Assembly: GCA_964429695.1 (NCBI GenBank)
Contig: CAYSCS010000061.1
Coordinates: 1-21,242, forward strand
DNA: 21,242 bases
Direction of reading: 5' to 3'
Origin: CAYSCS01 sp964429695
GTDB taxonomy: Bacteria > Acidobacteriota > Aminicenantia > Aminicenantales > Aminicenantaceae
Shown: positions 1-6,942 of the stretch, one piece after another
Numbering within the stretch: position 1 is the stretch's first letter
Layout: each line of letters opens with the position of its first letter
The notes under the pieces: model-generated
What the model was told of the DNA's origin: nothing
The model's input: the letters and a program-made list of their open reading frames with translations, nothing else
The model's database searches: none
Program-made: the position numbers and the translations under genes

Positions 1-20
1 TGTCCCAAAATTGCTAGATG
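1..20 (+). repeat. Left terminal inverted repeat of the IS-like element
   Basis: The sequence TGTCCCAAAATTGCTAGATG pairs with 949-968 in inverted orientation with one mismatch (A versus G at base 10). Similarity stops right after base 20, as expected for a defined transposon end rather than a longer duplication. Confidence 0.6.
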
Positions 21-70
21 GAGTTAAATCCATTTGTATTCTACCTTCAAAATTGAGAGGCTTAATTGCT

Positions 71-873
71 TAAAAGTAATCATGAGCCAATTGATAAGAC
101 CTCTCTAACTCTAGCTCTTCCCTATCCTTTTGGAAATTCCCGATCTAGGTCCTCGCTTTAGCATATCTTCCCAGATAAAGAACATCAATCACTCTCCGAA
201 AACCTTTCTTGACCTCTTCCCATGCCAGAGACATCGCTGCTGCCTCATCCCACACAAGAGAAGATTCCCCCCAATTCCAAGGACTATCATTAGAGAAGAC
301 ATCTCCCTCTCTCCCATAATCCAATCTCCTCTCCAAATCCTTAAGCAGAGCGCTCCATCCCTCACCCATCCACAACCCTACCGGCTCAAATCGCTTTCCT
401 ACCCCCTCCGAAGCCCAACCCATCTCTCCTCCCCCCAAACACTTTCCCCTCTCACCTTGAAGTCCCACATTTCTCCCCTCCACCCTCAAAAACTGGAAAA
501 CTCAATTCTTATAAGAGGATGGCCACTGAGCATAACCTTCGGCCAATTCCTCCACTCTTCTCTAAAGCGGGCTCTTACTCATATCCCCTGAAATTGTAAG
601 AAAGATGAATCACTTGCCCCACCGAAGCCTCCCAAAAAGCTTTCTTATCAAGAGGAAAATTATCGTGCCTCTCTCTTGCCCTCATCCATCTGAGACAATC
701 GAGAGCTGATTTTCCCAAAAAAGTCAGAAATTTCCTCCCTCTCGCTCTTCAACCATGCTTGAGATATCTCCTCAGGTCTTTCCCCTTATTGACCAAACAA
801 TTCATAAGAACTTCCTTAAACAATTTTTTGGTAGGCTATATCGCAAGAGGAGAGAAATTTCCAGTTTGTTCAT
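71..873 (-). pseudogene. Degraded probable transposase gene inside the IS-like element
   Basis: Starting from the ATG at 873 (with an AAGGAGGT ribosome site) the frame hits a TGA after about 23 codons. The protein-like sequence continues in a neighbouring frame (LDCLRWMRARERHDNFPLDK, roughly 720-640), then changes frame again. It has in-frame TAG and TGA codons (around 562-560 and 504-502) before an uninterrupted 114-residue stretch ending at 145. After that TAG the same frame continues (EELELERSYQLAHDYF) to a TAA near 70. At least two frame changes and four stops make this a pseudogene. I cannot assign a transposase family from the residues; the location between the inverted repeats is the main argument for a transposase. 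Confidence 0.45.
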
Positions 874-948
874 GGGGCTACGACCTCCTTTTTAAACTTG
901 TATGTTTTTTATAGGTTGGAGGCTCTCTTTTATGCCTCACTCAAGCAT

Positions 949-968
949 CATCTAGCAACTTTGGGACA
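949..968 (-). repeat. Right terminal inverted repeat of the IS-like element
   Basis: Read on the minus strand this is TGTCCCAAAGTTGCTAGATG, matching bases 1-20 at 19 of 20 positions. The broken minus-strand reading frame starts about 75 bases inside this end, so this is the transposase-proximal end. Confidence 0.6.
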
Positions 969-1174
969 ATGCCAAAGTTTAAGAAAACTAAAGGTAAAGT
1001 AAGCCTTCTTCAACTTTCCTCTAAATTAGGCCGTCCGGGATCAAAATAAAGAATCTTTTATAAGAACCTGCTGCAAATTTGATTCAACTCACATGGCTCA
1101 CCAGAAAAACCTTTTAAATCAGGTTGATTAATTGAAATAGATATGATATGGCTTAACAAGAGATGAGAATTTAG

Positions 1175-2167
1175 GTGAAGAAGAGGATAATTGTAATCTC
1201 TTACCTGACTTTATTTTTCCAATTGTTTTCTTTTTCCCAAGAAGCAAAATTTTCTAAGCTTTCTCTGTTTAGTATTATGTTTGCCAATGATAGTTTAGCC
1301 GGGACAGATCGTTATTTTACAGGGGGGATAAAATTTACCTGGATTTCAAAGGAATTTAATGATCAGAGGGAAAAGCATTTTCTGAACCAAGTTCCCTTTC
1401 TCCCTAAACAAGGCTATTCTTCCAGGATTTTCATCTCAGCCGAAGAGGATGTTTATACCCCCAGTGATATCAGCCAGAGCGAATTTATCGAGGGAGACAT
1501 GCCCTATGCGGGGCTATTCTGTGTTTCCTTTGGTCTTCACGCTTACAATAGGTCCCAAATGAGGACCCTTGAGATTAATCTTGGAGTCATTGGCCCTCAT
1601 TCTTATGCTGAACAATTTCAAAAATTAATCCATGAAATTAGCGGAGATGTCTATCCCGAAGGGTGGCATCATCAGCTAAAAGATGAGCTTACTCTGGGTA
1701 TTGTCTATGAGCAAAAATGGAGGATTATTCATGTCGATTTATCCACAGGTCTTTCACTTGAACTTATGCCGCACCTTGCAGGTGGTCTGGGAAACATCTC
1801 CACCTATCTCAGCACAGGGATTCAGTTCAGCCTGGGATGGAATTTACCTTTTGGTTTTGGGATAGGTCTCATCCGTCCCCACGGTGGTTTTAACCCAGGA
1901 TTCTCAGAAAGTCATGAGACAAGCTTATATCTCTTTGGCTGTTTGGATGGGAAATCAGTTATAAGAAATATTTTCTTGGATGGCAACACATTTAGCCCAA
2001 GCCATAGAGTTGAAAAATATCCTTTTACAGCCGATTTCATCTTGGGTTTGGGAGTGACAAAAGGCAGGTTTAAGCTGCTCTATGCCTATGTTTTCTGGAC
2101 CAAGAGGTTTAGAACCCAGCTTCATAATCATGTTTACGGAGTCATCAACCTGACTTTCGGTTATTGA
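1175..2167 (+). CDS. LpxR-like outer-membrane lipid A deacylase (DUF2219 family)
   Basis: The protein has 330 residues and resembles LpxR, the calcium-dependent outer-membrane enzyme that removes the 3'-acyloxyacyl group of lipid A. Residues 1-21 form a signal peptide (KKR followed by a hydrophobic run ending SFSQ). The family signature follows: N38-D39, then GTDRYFTGG (43-51), a YTPSDI stretch (94-99), PYAG (110-113), LGVIGP (136-141), H153 in the segment that carries the catalytic His in LpxR, and GWHHQL. The chain ends in an aromatic residue (Y330), as many barrels do. The start is GTG: four codons upstream, in frame, an ATG is cut off by a TAG at 1172-1174, directly before the GTG. The next gene starts 4 bases after the stop. 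Family is well supported; activity on lipid A is inferred. Confidence 0.82.
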   Translation: MKKRIIVISYLTLFFQLFSFSQEAKFSKLSLFSIMFANDSLAGTDRYFTGGIKFTWISKEFNDQREKHFLNQVPFLPKQGYSSRIFISAEEDVYTPSDISQSEFIEGDMPYAGLFCVSFGLHAYNRSQMRTLEINLGVIGPHSYAEQFQKLIHEISGDVYPEGWHHQLKDELTLGIVYEQKWRIIHVDLSTGLSLELMPHLAGGLGNISTYLSTGIQFSLGWNLPFGFGIGLIRPHGGFNPGFSESHETSLYLFGCLDGKSVIRNIFLDGNTFSPSHRVEKYPFTADFILGLGVTKGRFKLLYAYVFWTKRFRTQLHNHVYGVINLTFGY

Positions 2168-2171
2168 GCCT

Positions 2172-2690
2172 ATGGAGAAATCTTTTCTTCGCTACCTTAA
2201 GGTCCTCCCTCTAATCTTAGCCTTATCTTATTCTTTTTGGTGTAGAGAAAAAACAGATAAAGAGTTAATACTCGAACTCATGCAAGAGCTGGGAAAGATG
2301 GCTGAGAAAAAGGACGTAAAGGGAATGATAAGAAATCTTTCTTTAGATTACAGAGATTTTGAGGGGAGAGACATTGAGGCAACAGAGGAGATGCTCAAAG
2401 ATTACTTTACGAGGTTTAGGGGAATTGTCATCAATTTCCTGGGGATGAGAGTAGATGAAATTGGTCCTTCGCATGCCTCGCTGAGGACAGAAATAGCTGT
2501 CTCTTCTGGTCAAGCAAAGGTTCTTCGTAAATTAATTAAATATTCCCTCGATAATTATAGAATCGAAATAAAATTGATAAAGGCTGAAAAAAAATGGCTT
2601 CTCCATCGAGCTCAATGGGAGTATGTAGGATATGAAGAGCTTTTTCCTGAGTCTCTTGAAATCTTAAAAATGATCTTCCCTGAATTTTAA
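2172..2690 (+). CDS. Small exported or lipoprotein-like protein, probable NTF2-like fold
   Basis: This 172-residue protein begins with a basic then hydrophobic segment (residues 5-24) ending in a cysteine (SFWC), followed by charged residues. That looks like a lipoprotein signal, although FWC is a poor lipobox. The rest is a helix-rich start (KELILELMQELGKMAEKKD, LSLDYRDFEG) followed by alternating strands and a closing WLLHRAQWEYVGYEELFP. This order is typical of small NTF2-like/SnoaL-like proteins; the fold call is from the pattern only. It lies 4 bases behind the LpxR-like gene and is surely co-transcribed with it, so it may assist or modulate that envelope protein. No catalytic motif is visible and I do not assign a function. 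Confidence 0.6.
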   Translation: MEKSFLRYLKVLPLILALSYSFWCREKTDKELILELMQELGKMAEKKDVKGMIRNLSLDYRDFEGRDIEATEEMLKDYFTRFRGIVINFLGMRVDEIGPSHASLRTEIAVSSGQAKVLRKLIKYSLDNYRIEIKLIKAEKKWLLHRAQWEYVGYEELFPESLEILKMIFPEF

Positions 2691-2762
2691 GACTTTTCAT
2701 AGATTTGTTTCATCCCAGCTCAGAAGCAGGGGACATTCCTCACTTTCTTCCTGAATAGCCAT

Positions 2763-3962
2763 TTAGCTAAATAATGCCTCGTTAGCAGTTAAGTCTCTTA
2801 TTCTTTGATTTATGTCTATTCCTTGAGCACAAATGGCTTGGCACCAGTGACAATTGCGGCAGGATTTCAACCCGTATTCTTCAGAAATCTCTGAAAGGGT
2901 AAGCTGAGCTTGGATCATGTTTTCATAAGCCTTTGCATACATGTAGACCCTCATTAAGGTAGGAATTTCTGTATGCTTGGGACAGCTCTCGATACAAGAA
3001 CGACAGTTCTGGCAATAGATTTTTCCTCTGACTAAGGCGGCATCCCGGAGATAAGATTCCTCTTCCTTAGAAAGATTGAGGTTTTCCATCACCCTGAAAT
3101 TCATCTCAAGCTGCTCAAAAGTGGTCATTCCGGGAATTGCAGTGCACACGTTTTCATCCCTGAGAACCCATTTGAGGGCAGCTTCATGATTTACTTCAGT
3201 CTTTTCCTGAAGGCGTCTTCCTCCCTGAGTTTTCATGGCGATTATTCCCACCCCTTTTTCTGCAGCATAGGCTATGGCGTTTTTCACTTCGTTTCTGTTT
3301 TCCTGGAGGAAATTGTAAGCTGTCAGAACTACATCATAGACCTTTGAATCAACCGCTTGACGAATGACATTGGCTTCATCCCTGTGAGTTGAGACTCCAA
3401 TGAATCTTGTTTTCCCTTGGGATTTGGCTTTAAGGAGGGCATTCAGGAGTACCTCGTCGGTAACCATTTTTGGTGTTTCACAACTATGGAGATAGAGGAT
3501 ATCTACATAATCTGATTTAAGGCGCTCTAGGCTTATCTCGAGTTGCTTAAAAAAATTCTCCTCTGTTGCCCCAGGGTATCCTCTATCTGAGGTTCGGATG
3601 AAGATTGAATTCGTTTTGTCTTTAGCAAAAGCCATCTTGGTTGCCACATAAACTTTATCTCTTTCCCCTCTTTCTTTTAAGACTTTTCCGATGACAGTCT
3701 CACTGTTCCCTCGAAGATAAACGTGAGCCGTATCTAAATGATTAATACCCATATCGAGTGCTTTTTTGATGAGATCAGGGCTATCAGTATTCATTACTCC
3801 AAAGCTTATGATAGGTATTTTTAGCTTTGTCCTTCCCAGGGTGCGGAAGATTATTTTCCTTTTCTGATTTTGAAGATAGCCTCTCGGGTGGATAAGAGAA
3901 GTGATTAATCCACTAGAAAAGAAACCAAGTGCTGTTTTTCTTAAAAAATCTCTCCTTCTCAT
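2763..3962 (-). CDS. Tat-exported aldo/keto reductase with C-terminal two-cluster ferredoxin domain
   Basis: The 399-residue protein starts MRRRDFLRK followed by a hydrophobic stretch, a twin-arginine signal. Residues 38-310 form an aldo/keto reductase barrel with the catalytic tetrad visible: D77, Y82, K109 and H159 (YLHS). The tail carries two CxxCxxCxxxC motifs, C317/C320/C323/C327 and C368/C371/C374/C378, able to hold two [4Fe-4S] clusters. The overall pattern is that of the ferredoxin-tailed aldo/keto reductases common in anaerobes. Export of a folded, cofactor-loaded enzyme fits the Tat route, but the periplasm lacks free NAD(P)H, so the electron donor is unclear. It stands alone on the minus strand, converging on the LpxR-like pair with 72 bases between. 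The substrate is unknown. Confidence 0.85.
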   Translation of the reverse strand: MRRRDFLRKTALGFFSSGLITSLIHPRGYLQNQKRKIIFRTLGRTKLKIPIISFGVMNTDSPDLIKKALDMGINHLDTAHVYLRGNSETVIGKVLKERGERDKVYVATKMAFAKDKTNSIFIRTSDRGYPGATEENFFKQLEISLERLKSDYVDILYLHSCETPKMVTDEVLLNALLKAKSQGKTRFIGVSTHRDEANVIRQAVDSKVYDVVLTAYNFLQENRNEVKNAIAYAAEKGVGIIAMKTQGGRRLQEKTEVNHEAALKWVLRDENVCTAIPGMTTFEQLEMNFRVMENLNLSKEEESYLRDAALVRGKIYCQNCRSCIESCPKHTEIPTLMRVYMYAKAYENMIQAQLTLSEISEEYGLKSCRNCHWCQAICAQGIDINQRIRDLTANEALFS

Positions 3963-4447
3963 TCCGTTTTTCTCCCTTCAAGGATAAAACAATAATAAAA
4001 TTTCATAAAGCAGTTTAAATCTTAATAATTCTATCAGCTTTAGGTATATTTTCATAGTAATTTTCAATCGAATTTCACTTTAGGATTAGGATAAAAATGA
4101 TTATTTTTATGATTCTCTCTTGAATTGGGTGGCTTCATGTCTGAATCACTAGAAGGAATGTTCGTCGCCTCTTTCCCTCTGTGCTCCCTTTTACTTGAAG
4201 GCGCCTTCGTTACTAATTCATTACACGTTTTCCGCTTTTATTCTCGATTAAATATCATGCCTTTTGATTTCTAAACAATTCGAAAGAAAACCAATTTTAG
4301 GTCTCATGACTCGCTTGCGAAAAAATTACATCTATAAAAAAATTATTTTTGAGCTTAAAATTATTAGGAATAAGAAGATGATTCAAGATGAACATAAATT
4401 TTTTTCCCACAGATTGAAAATAGAATGACTAGAAAAGAGGAGGGTCA
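3963..4447. other. Gene-free divergent region between the aldo/keto reductase and gamma-glutamyltransferase genes
   Basis: About 485 AT-rich bases separate two genes that point away from each other, so promoters for both must lie here. No convincing -35/-10 pair could be picked. A locally GC-richer patch (about 4125-4215) contains a perfect 12-bp palindrome. A 38-codon plus-strand frame (4158-4274) has no usable ribosome-site spacing and is probably chance. Confidence 0.4.
4197..4208. other. Perfect 12-bp palindrome GAAGGCGCCTTC
   Basis: A perfect dyad in the divergent intergenic region. It could be a protein-binding site, but it is only one short copy with no T-run and no second half-site, so no role is assigned. 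Confidence 0.25.
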
Positions 4448-4501
4448 ATGAAAAAAGCGAGGGTATTTTTTTTCCGTCTATTTTCATTTATTTATCTCTA
4501 G
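4448..4501 (+). CDS. Short leader frame encoding the first half of a signal peptide, -1 frame to the gamma-glutamyltransferase
   Basis: An ATG with a strong ribosome site (GAGGAGGG, about 4 bases before it) opens a 17-codon frame, MKKARVFFF then RLFSFIYL, ending in TAG. It contains eight T in a row (4466-4473), which in this frame includes T_TTT_TTC, a classical -1 slippery heptamer. If the reading moves back one base there (or one T is added), the product continues PSIFIYLSLGVFA and runs straight into M1 of the downstream enzyme. That gives a complete Sec signal peptide with a V-F-A cleavage site. I see this as the real start of the downstream gene, either recoded, phase-variable, or broken by a one-base deletion or sequencing error. 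Confidence 0.5.
   Translation: MKKARVFFFRLFSFIYL
4466..4473 (+). repeat. T8 homopolymer, possible slippage or phase-variation site
   Basis: Eight consecutive T sit inside the hydrophobic part of the leader frame. One extra T, or a -1 ribosomal slip on T_TTT_TTC (4468-4474), fuses the leader to the gamma-glutamyltransferase frame; the run as given does not. Confidence 0.5.
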
Positions 4502-4512
4502 GAGTTTTTGCC

Positions 4513-6276
4513 ATGCGCACAGAAAAGCCTGTCCTTCATGGAAAACATTGGATTGCCATTACAGGGAAGCCCCTTGCAGCGACAGCAGGAGCTAGAATCT
4601 TCATCGAGGGAGGAAATGCCGTCGATGCAGCTTGTGCTATGCTTGCGGCTTGTTGCACTATGTTTGACGCCTTAAGCTGGGGAGGAGAGACTCAGGCCCT
4701 AATTTATAATCCTCAAACCAAGAAGGTCATCGGAATAAATGCTCTTGGTGTAGCTCCGAGTGGTGCTACTCCTGAGTTTTTTAAGAGTAAGGGATTAAAG
4801 TATCCCCCTGCTTATGGTCCCCTGGCTGCGGTGACACCTGGTACACCAGGCGGATTAATGGTCATGCTGGCTGAATTTGGCACCATGAGCCTCAAACAGG
4901 TGTTAGAGCCTGCGCTCGAAATGGCAAGAGGCTACCCCATAGAGAGAGAAACAGCCGAGAGTATTGAGAAAGAGAAGGATAAATTAAAAAAATGGCCGTA
5001 TTCTGCTAAAATCCTTCTCCCTCATTTAGGAGAGAAGAGAGAGGCCCCTTATCCCGGTGAGGTTTTCAGACAGCCTGAATTGCTTGAAACTCTTTTGAAG
5101 CTGATTGAGGCAGAGAAAAATGCTCTCGCTGAAGGGAAAGATCGCAAGGAAGCAATCTATGCTGCTTATGAAAGATTCTACAAAGGCGATATTGCTCGAG
5201 AATTTGTGCGTGGTGTTCAAGAACAGGGGGGGTTAATCACTCTTGAGGACTTAAAAAATTGGAAAGTTTATCTTGAAGAACCTGTGTGGACCAGTTATAA
5301 GGGAGTTGAAGTCTATAAGCTAAACTGCTGGGTTCAGGGGCCGGTGATGCTTCAGATGCTCAACATGCTGGAGAACTTCGACCTGAAATCGATGGGATAT
5401 AACAGCGCCCGTTACATCCATACTCTTTATCAAGTAATGAATCTTGCCTTTGCTGACAGAGATTTTTACTATGGAGATCCCTATTTTCCACCCGAAGAAC
5501 CGATTAAGGGACTTCTTTCAAAAGAATACGCGAGGAAAAGAATAAATTCTATTGATTGGGGAAAAAATAACCCCCAAGTCAAACCTGGAGACCCATATCC
5601 TTTTGAAGGAAAAACCAATCCCTATCTCTTCCTGCTCAAGGAATGGAAGAACCCTGAATTGAAATTAGATGAGGAATTTGGAGATTCTTTTTTCAGAGGG
5701 ACGACCTCAATCCAGGCTTCAGACGAATCCGGTTGGGTGGTTTCAGTTACACCGAGCGGAGGATGGATTCCTGTTTGTATTGCAGGAAAAACAGGAATTG
5801 GATTAAGTCAGAGAATGCAGAGCTTTGTCCTTGATGAATCAGAGAATCCATTTAATGTTGTTGAACCTGGGAAAAGGCCAAGAGCGACGCTTACTCCAAC
5901 TTTGGCCTTAAAGAATTCTAAGCCTTTCCTTTCCTTTGCTGTTCAGGGCGGAGACACACAGGATCAAAATCTGCTTCAATTTTTCCTTAATGTTTTAGAA
6001 TTCGGGATGAATGTCCAGGAAGCCTGCGAGGCTCCTAACTTCAATAGCTATCAGCTGCGGAGTTCCTTCGATGATCATGAGTCATTTCCAGGAAGGCTCA
6101 CCCTGAATGAGCTGATCCCACCCTGGGTGAAGAAGACGTTAGAGAACATGGGCTACACCATAAATTCAAGAAAGTATACTTCGGGGCCCATTAACGCTAT
6201 TTATTTTGACTGGGAACATGGAACGTTCTGGGGAGGCTCAAGCAATTACGGTGAAGATTACGGAATCGCATGGTGA
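4513..6276 (+). CDS. Gamma-glutamyltransferase family Ntn-hydrolase
   Basis: This 587-residue protein belongs to the gamma-glutamyltransferase family, which cleaves gamma-glutamyl bonds (for example in glutathione) after self-cleavage into two subunits. Visible marks are the GGNAVDAACA start (33-42), SWGGE (55-59), PGTPGGL, and the pair T397-T398 in FFRGTTS, where the first Thr should be the N-terminal nucleophile of the small subunit. PGKRPRATLTPTLAL and QGGDTQDQ follow in the small subunit. Predicted subunits are 1-396 and 397-587. The ATG at 4513 has a ribosome site (TAGGAG, 8 bases upstream), but the frame is open upstream through LSLGVFA and meets a strong leader start at 4448 one frame away. 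The native protein is therefore probably 22 residues longer and exported. Its substrate may not be glutathione, since subgroup specificity varies. Confidence 0.88.
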   Translation: MRTEKPVLHGKHWIAITGKPLAATAGARIFIEGGNAVDAACAMLAACCTMFDALSWGGETQALIYNPQTKKVIGINALGVAPSGATPEFFKSKGLKYPPAYGPLAAVTPGTPGGLMVMLAEFGTMSLKQVLEPALEMARGYPIERETAESIEKEKDKLKKWPYSAKILLPHLGEKREAPYPGEVFRQPELLETLLKLIEAEKNALAEGKDRKEAIYAAYERFYKGDIAREFVRGVQEQGGLITLEDLKNWKVYLEEPVWTSYKGVEVYKLNCWVQGPVMLQMLNMLENFDLKSMGYNSARYIHTLYQVMNLAFADRDFYYGDPYFPPEEPIKGLLSKEYARKRINSIDWGKNNPQVKPGDPYPFEGKTNPYLFLLKEWKNPELKLDEEFGDSFFRGTTSIQASDESGWVVSVTPSGGWIPVCIAGKTGIGLSQRMQSFVLDESENPFNVVEPGKRPRATLTPTLALKNSKPFLSFAVQGGDTQDQNLLQFFLNVLEFGMNVQEACEAPNFNSYQLRSSFDDHESFPGRLTLNELIPPWVKKTLENMGYTINSRKYTSGPINAIYFDWEHGTFWGGSSNYGEDYGIAW

Positions 6277-6942
6277 AAAAGCATTAAAGAAATATTTCCT
6301 GATTTTTCATTTAGATTCATTCTTTTTAAGTTATAAAGTCCAGTAAATTTAAAAAAGTTCTTCTTCTCTAGGGTTAAAATATATTTGTTTCCTTTCTTTT
6401 TATCTTTATATATTTTTTGCAATTAAGTATTTATTAATGATGTGTTATTGGCTCAAGAAGAAAACGAATCGAGGAAAAAATGGTGAAAGACTTTATCATA
6501 AGGGAATAAGAAAGTTAGAGAAGAGCAAAAAACAATAATTAACAAAAATAAAAACTTCTATTTTTAGAGTGAAAGTGTGAGGAGGGAAAATCTTTTTCTA
6601 ATTTTATTAATTTTTACAGGCTTAAAAAAACGAATTCTTGGTGAAAATTGAAAAAAAGATGCTTGCCTGATTGAAAGAGGAATAACTGTACTTGCCGATT
6701 CTTCATCTAAGAGAAGGGGTTTTGAGTTAGGGATAAGGTTGAATAGAGTTTTTAAGGTGAAATTTAAAAAAAGCGCCATCGTTTAAATTCAGAGATCAAA
6801 GGAGGAAAAAGGGGAAATTTATCTTAAAAATTATATTTAATTTAGTAAAGTTAAGAGTGATGCTTCACTTAGCTAGGGAAATGATAAAATTTTTTCTGCC
6901 CAATCGTCTTCTATTTTGGAAAAACTAAAAAATAAGAAAGGT
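6277..6942. other. Long AT-rich gene-free region before the efflux adaptor gene
   Basis: About 665 bases with no supported gene. It should contain the promoter of the adaptor gene. A small dyad, AGTGA-TGCT-TCACT (6856-6869), followed by an AT-rich stretch (GATAAAATTTTTT) lies 50-85 bases before the adaptor start and could be an operator or promoter area; this is a weak suggestion. A 71-codon minus-strand frame (6564-6779) has no ribosome site and looks like chance. No RNA gene or terminator was seen. Confidence 0.4.

Larger units (their letters stand above)
1..968 (-). mobile_element. Decayed insertion-sequence-like element with 20-bp terminal inverted repeats
   Basis: The first 20 bases and the reverse complement of 949-968 match at 19 of 20 positions, which is the layout of an insertion sequence of about 970 bp. 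Inside, the minus strand holds a broken reading frame. It has a good ribosome site (AAGGAGGT) before an ATG at 873-871, then stops and frame changes, then a long clean stretch (489-145), ending near 70. The family of the encoded protein is not recognised. The left flank lies outside the window, so a target-site duplication cannot be tested. The window edge falls exactly on the repeat, as it would if a contig broke there. Confidence 0.55.

Noticed and set aside
130..591. Plus-strand 153-codon frame rich in Ser, Pro, Leu and His
   Set aside because: It is the shadow of the decayed minus-strand gene within the IS-like element, and its composition is unlike a real protein.
969..1049. 26-codon frame MPKFKKTKGK... 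starting exactly at the right end of the IS-like element
   Set aside because: No ribosome site apart from the repeat itself, too short, and not recognised; at most a scrap of an interrupted gene.
4158..4274. 38-codon plus-strand frame MFVASFPLCS...
   Set aside because: Its only ribosome-site-like bases touch the ATG directly, and composition looks like translated non-coding DNA.
6437..6541. 34-codon Lys-rich frame MMCYWLKKKT...
   Set aside because: No ribosome site, AT-rich surroundings, and the Lys content follows from the base composition.
6564..6779. 71-codon minus-strand frame MALFLNFTLK...
   Set aside because: No ribosome site before the ATG and no recognisable pattern; likely chance in an AT-rich gap.
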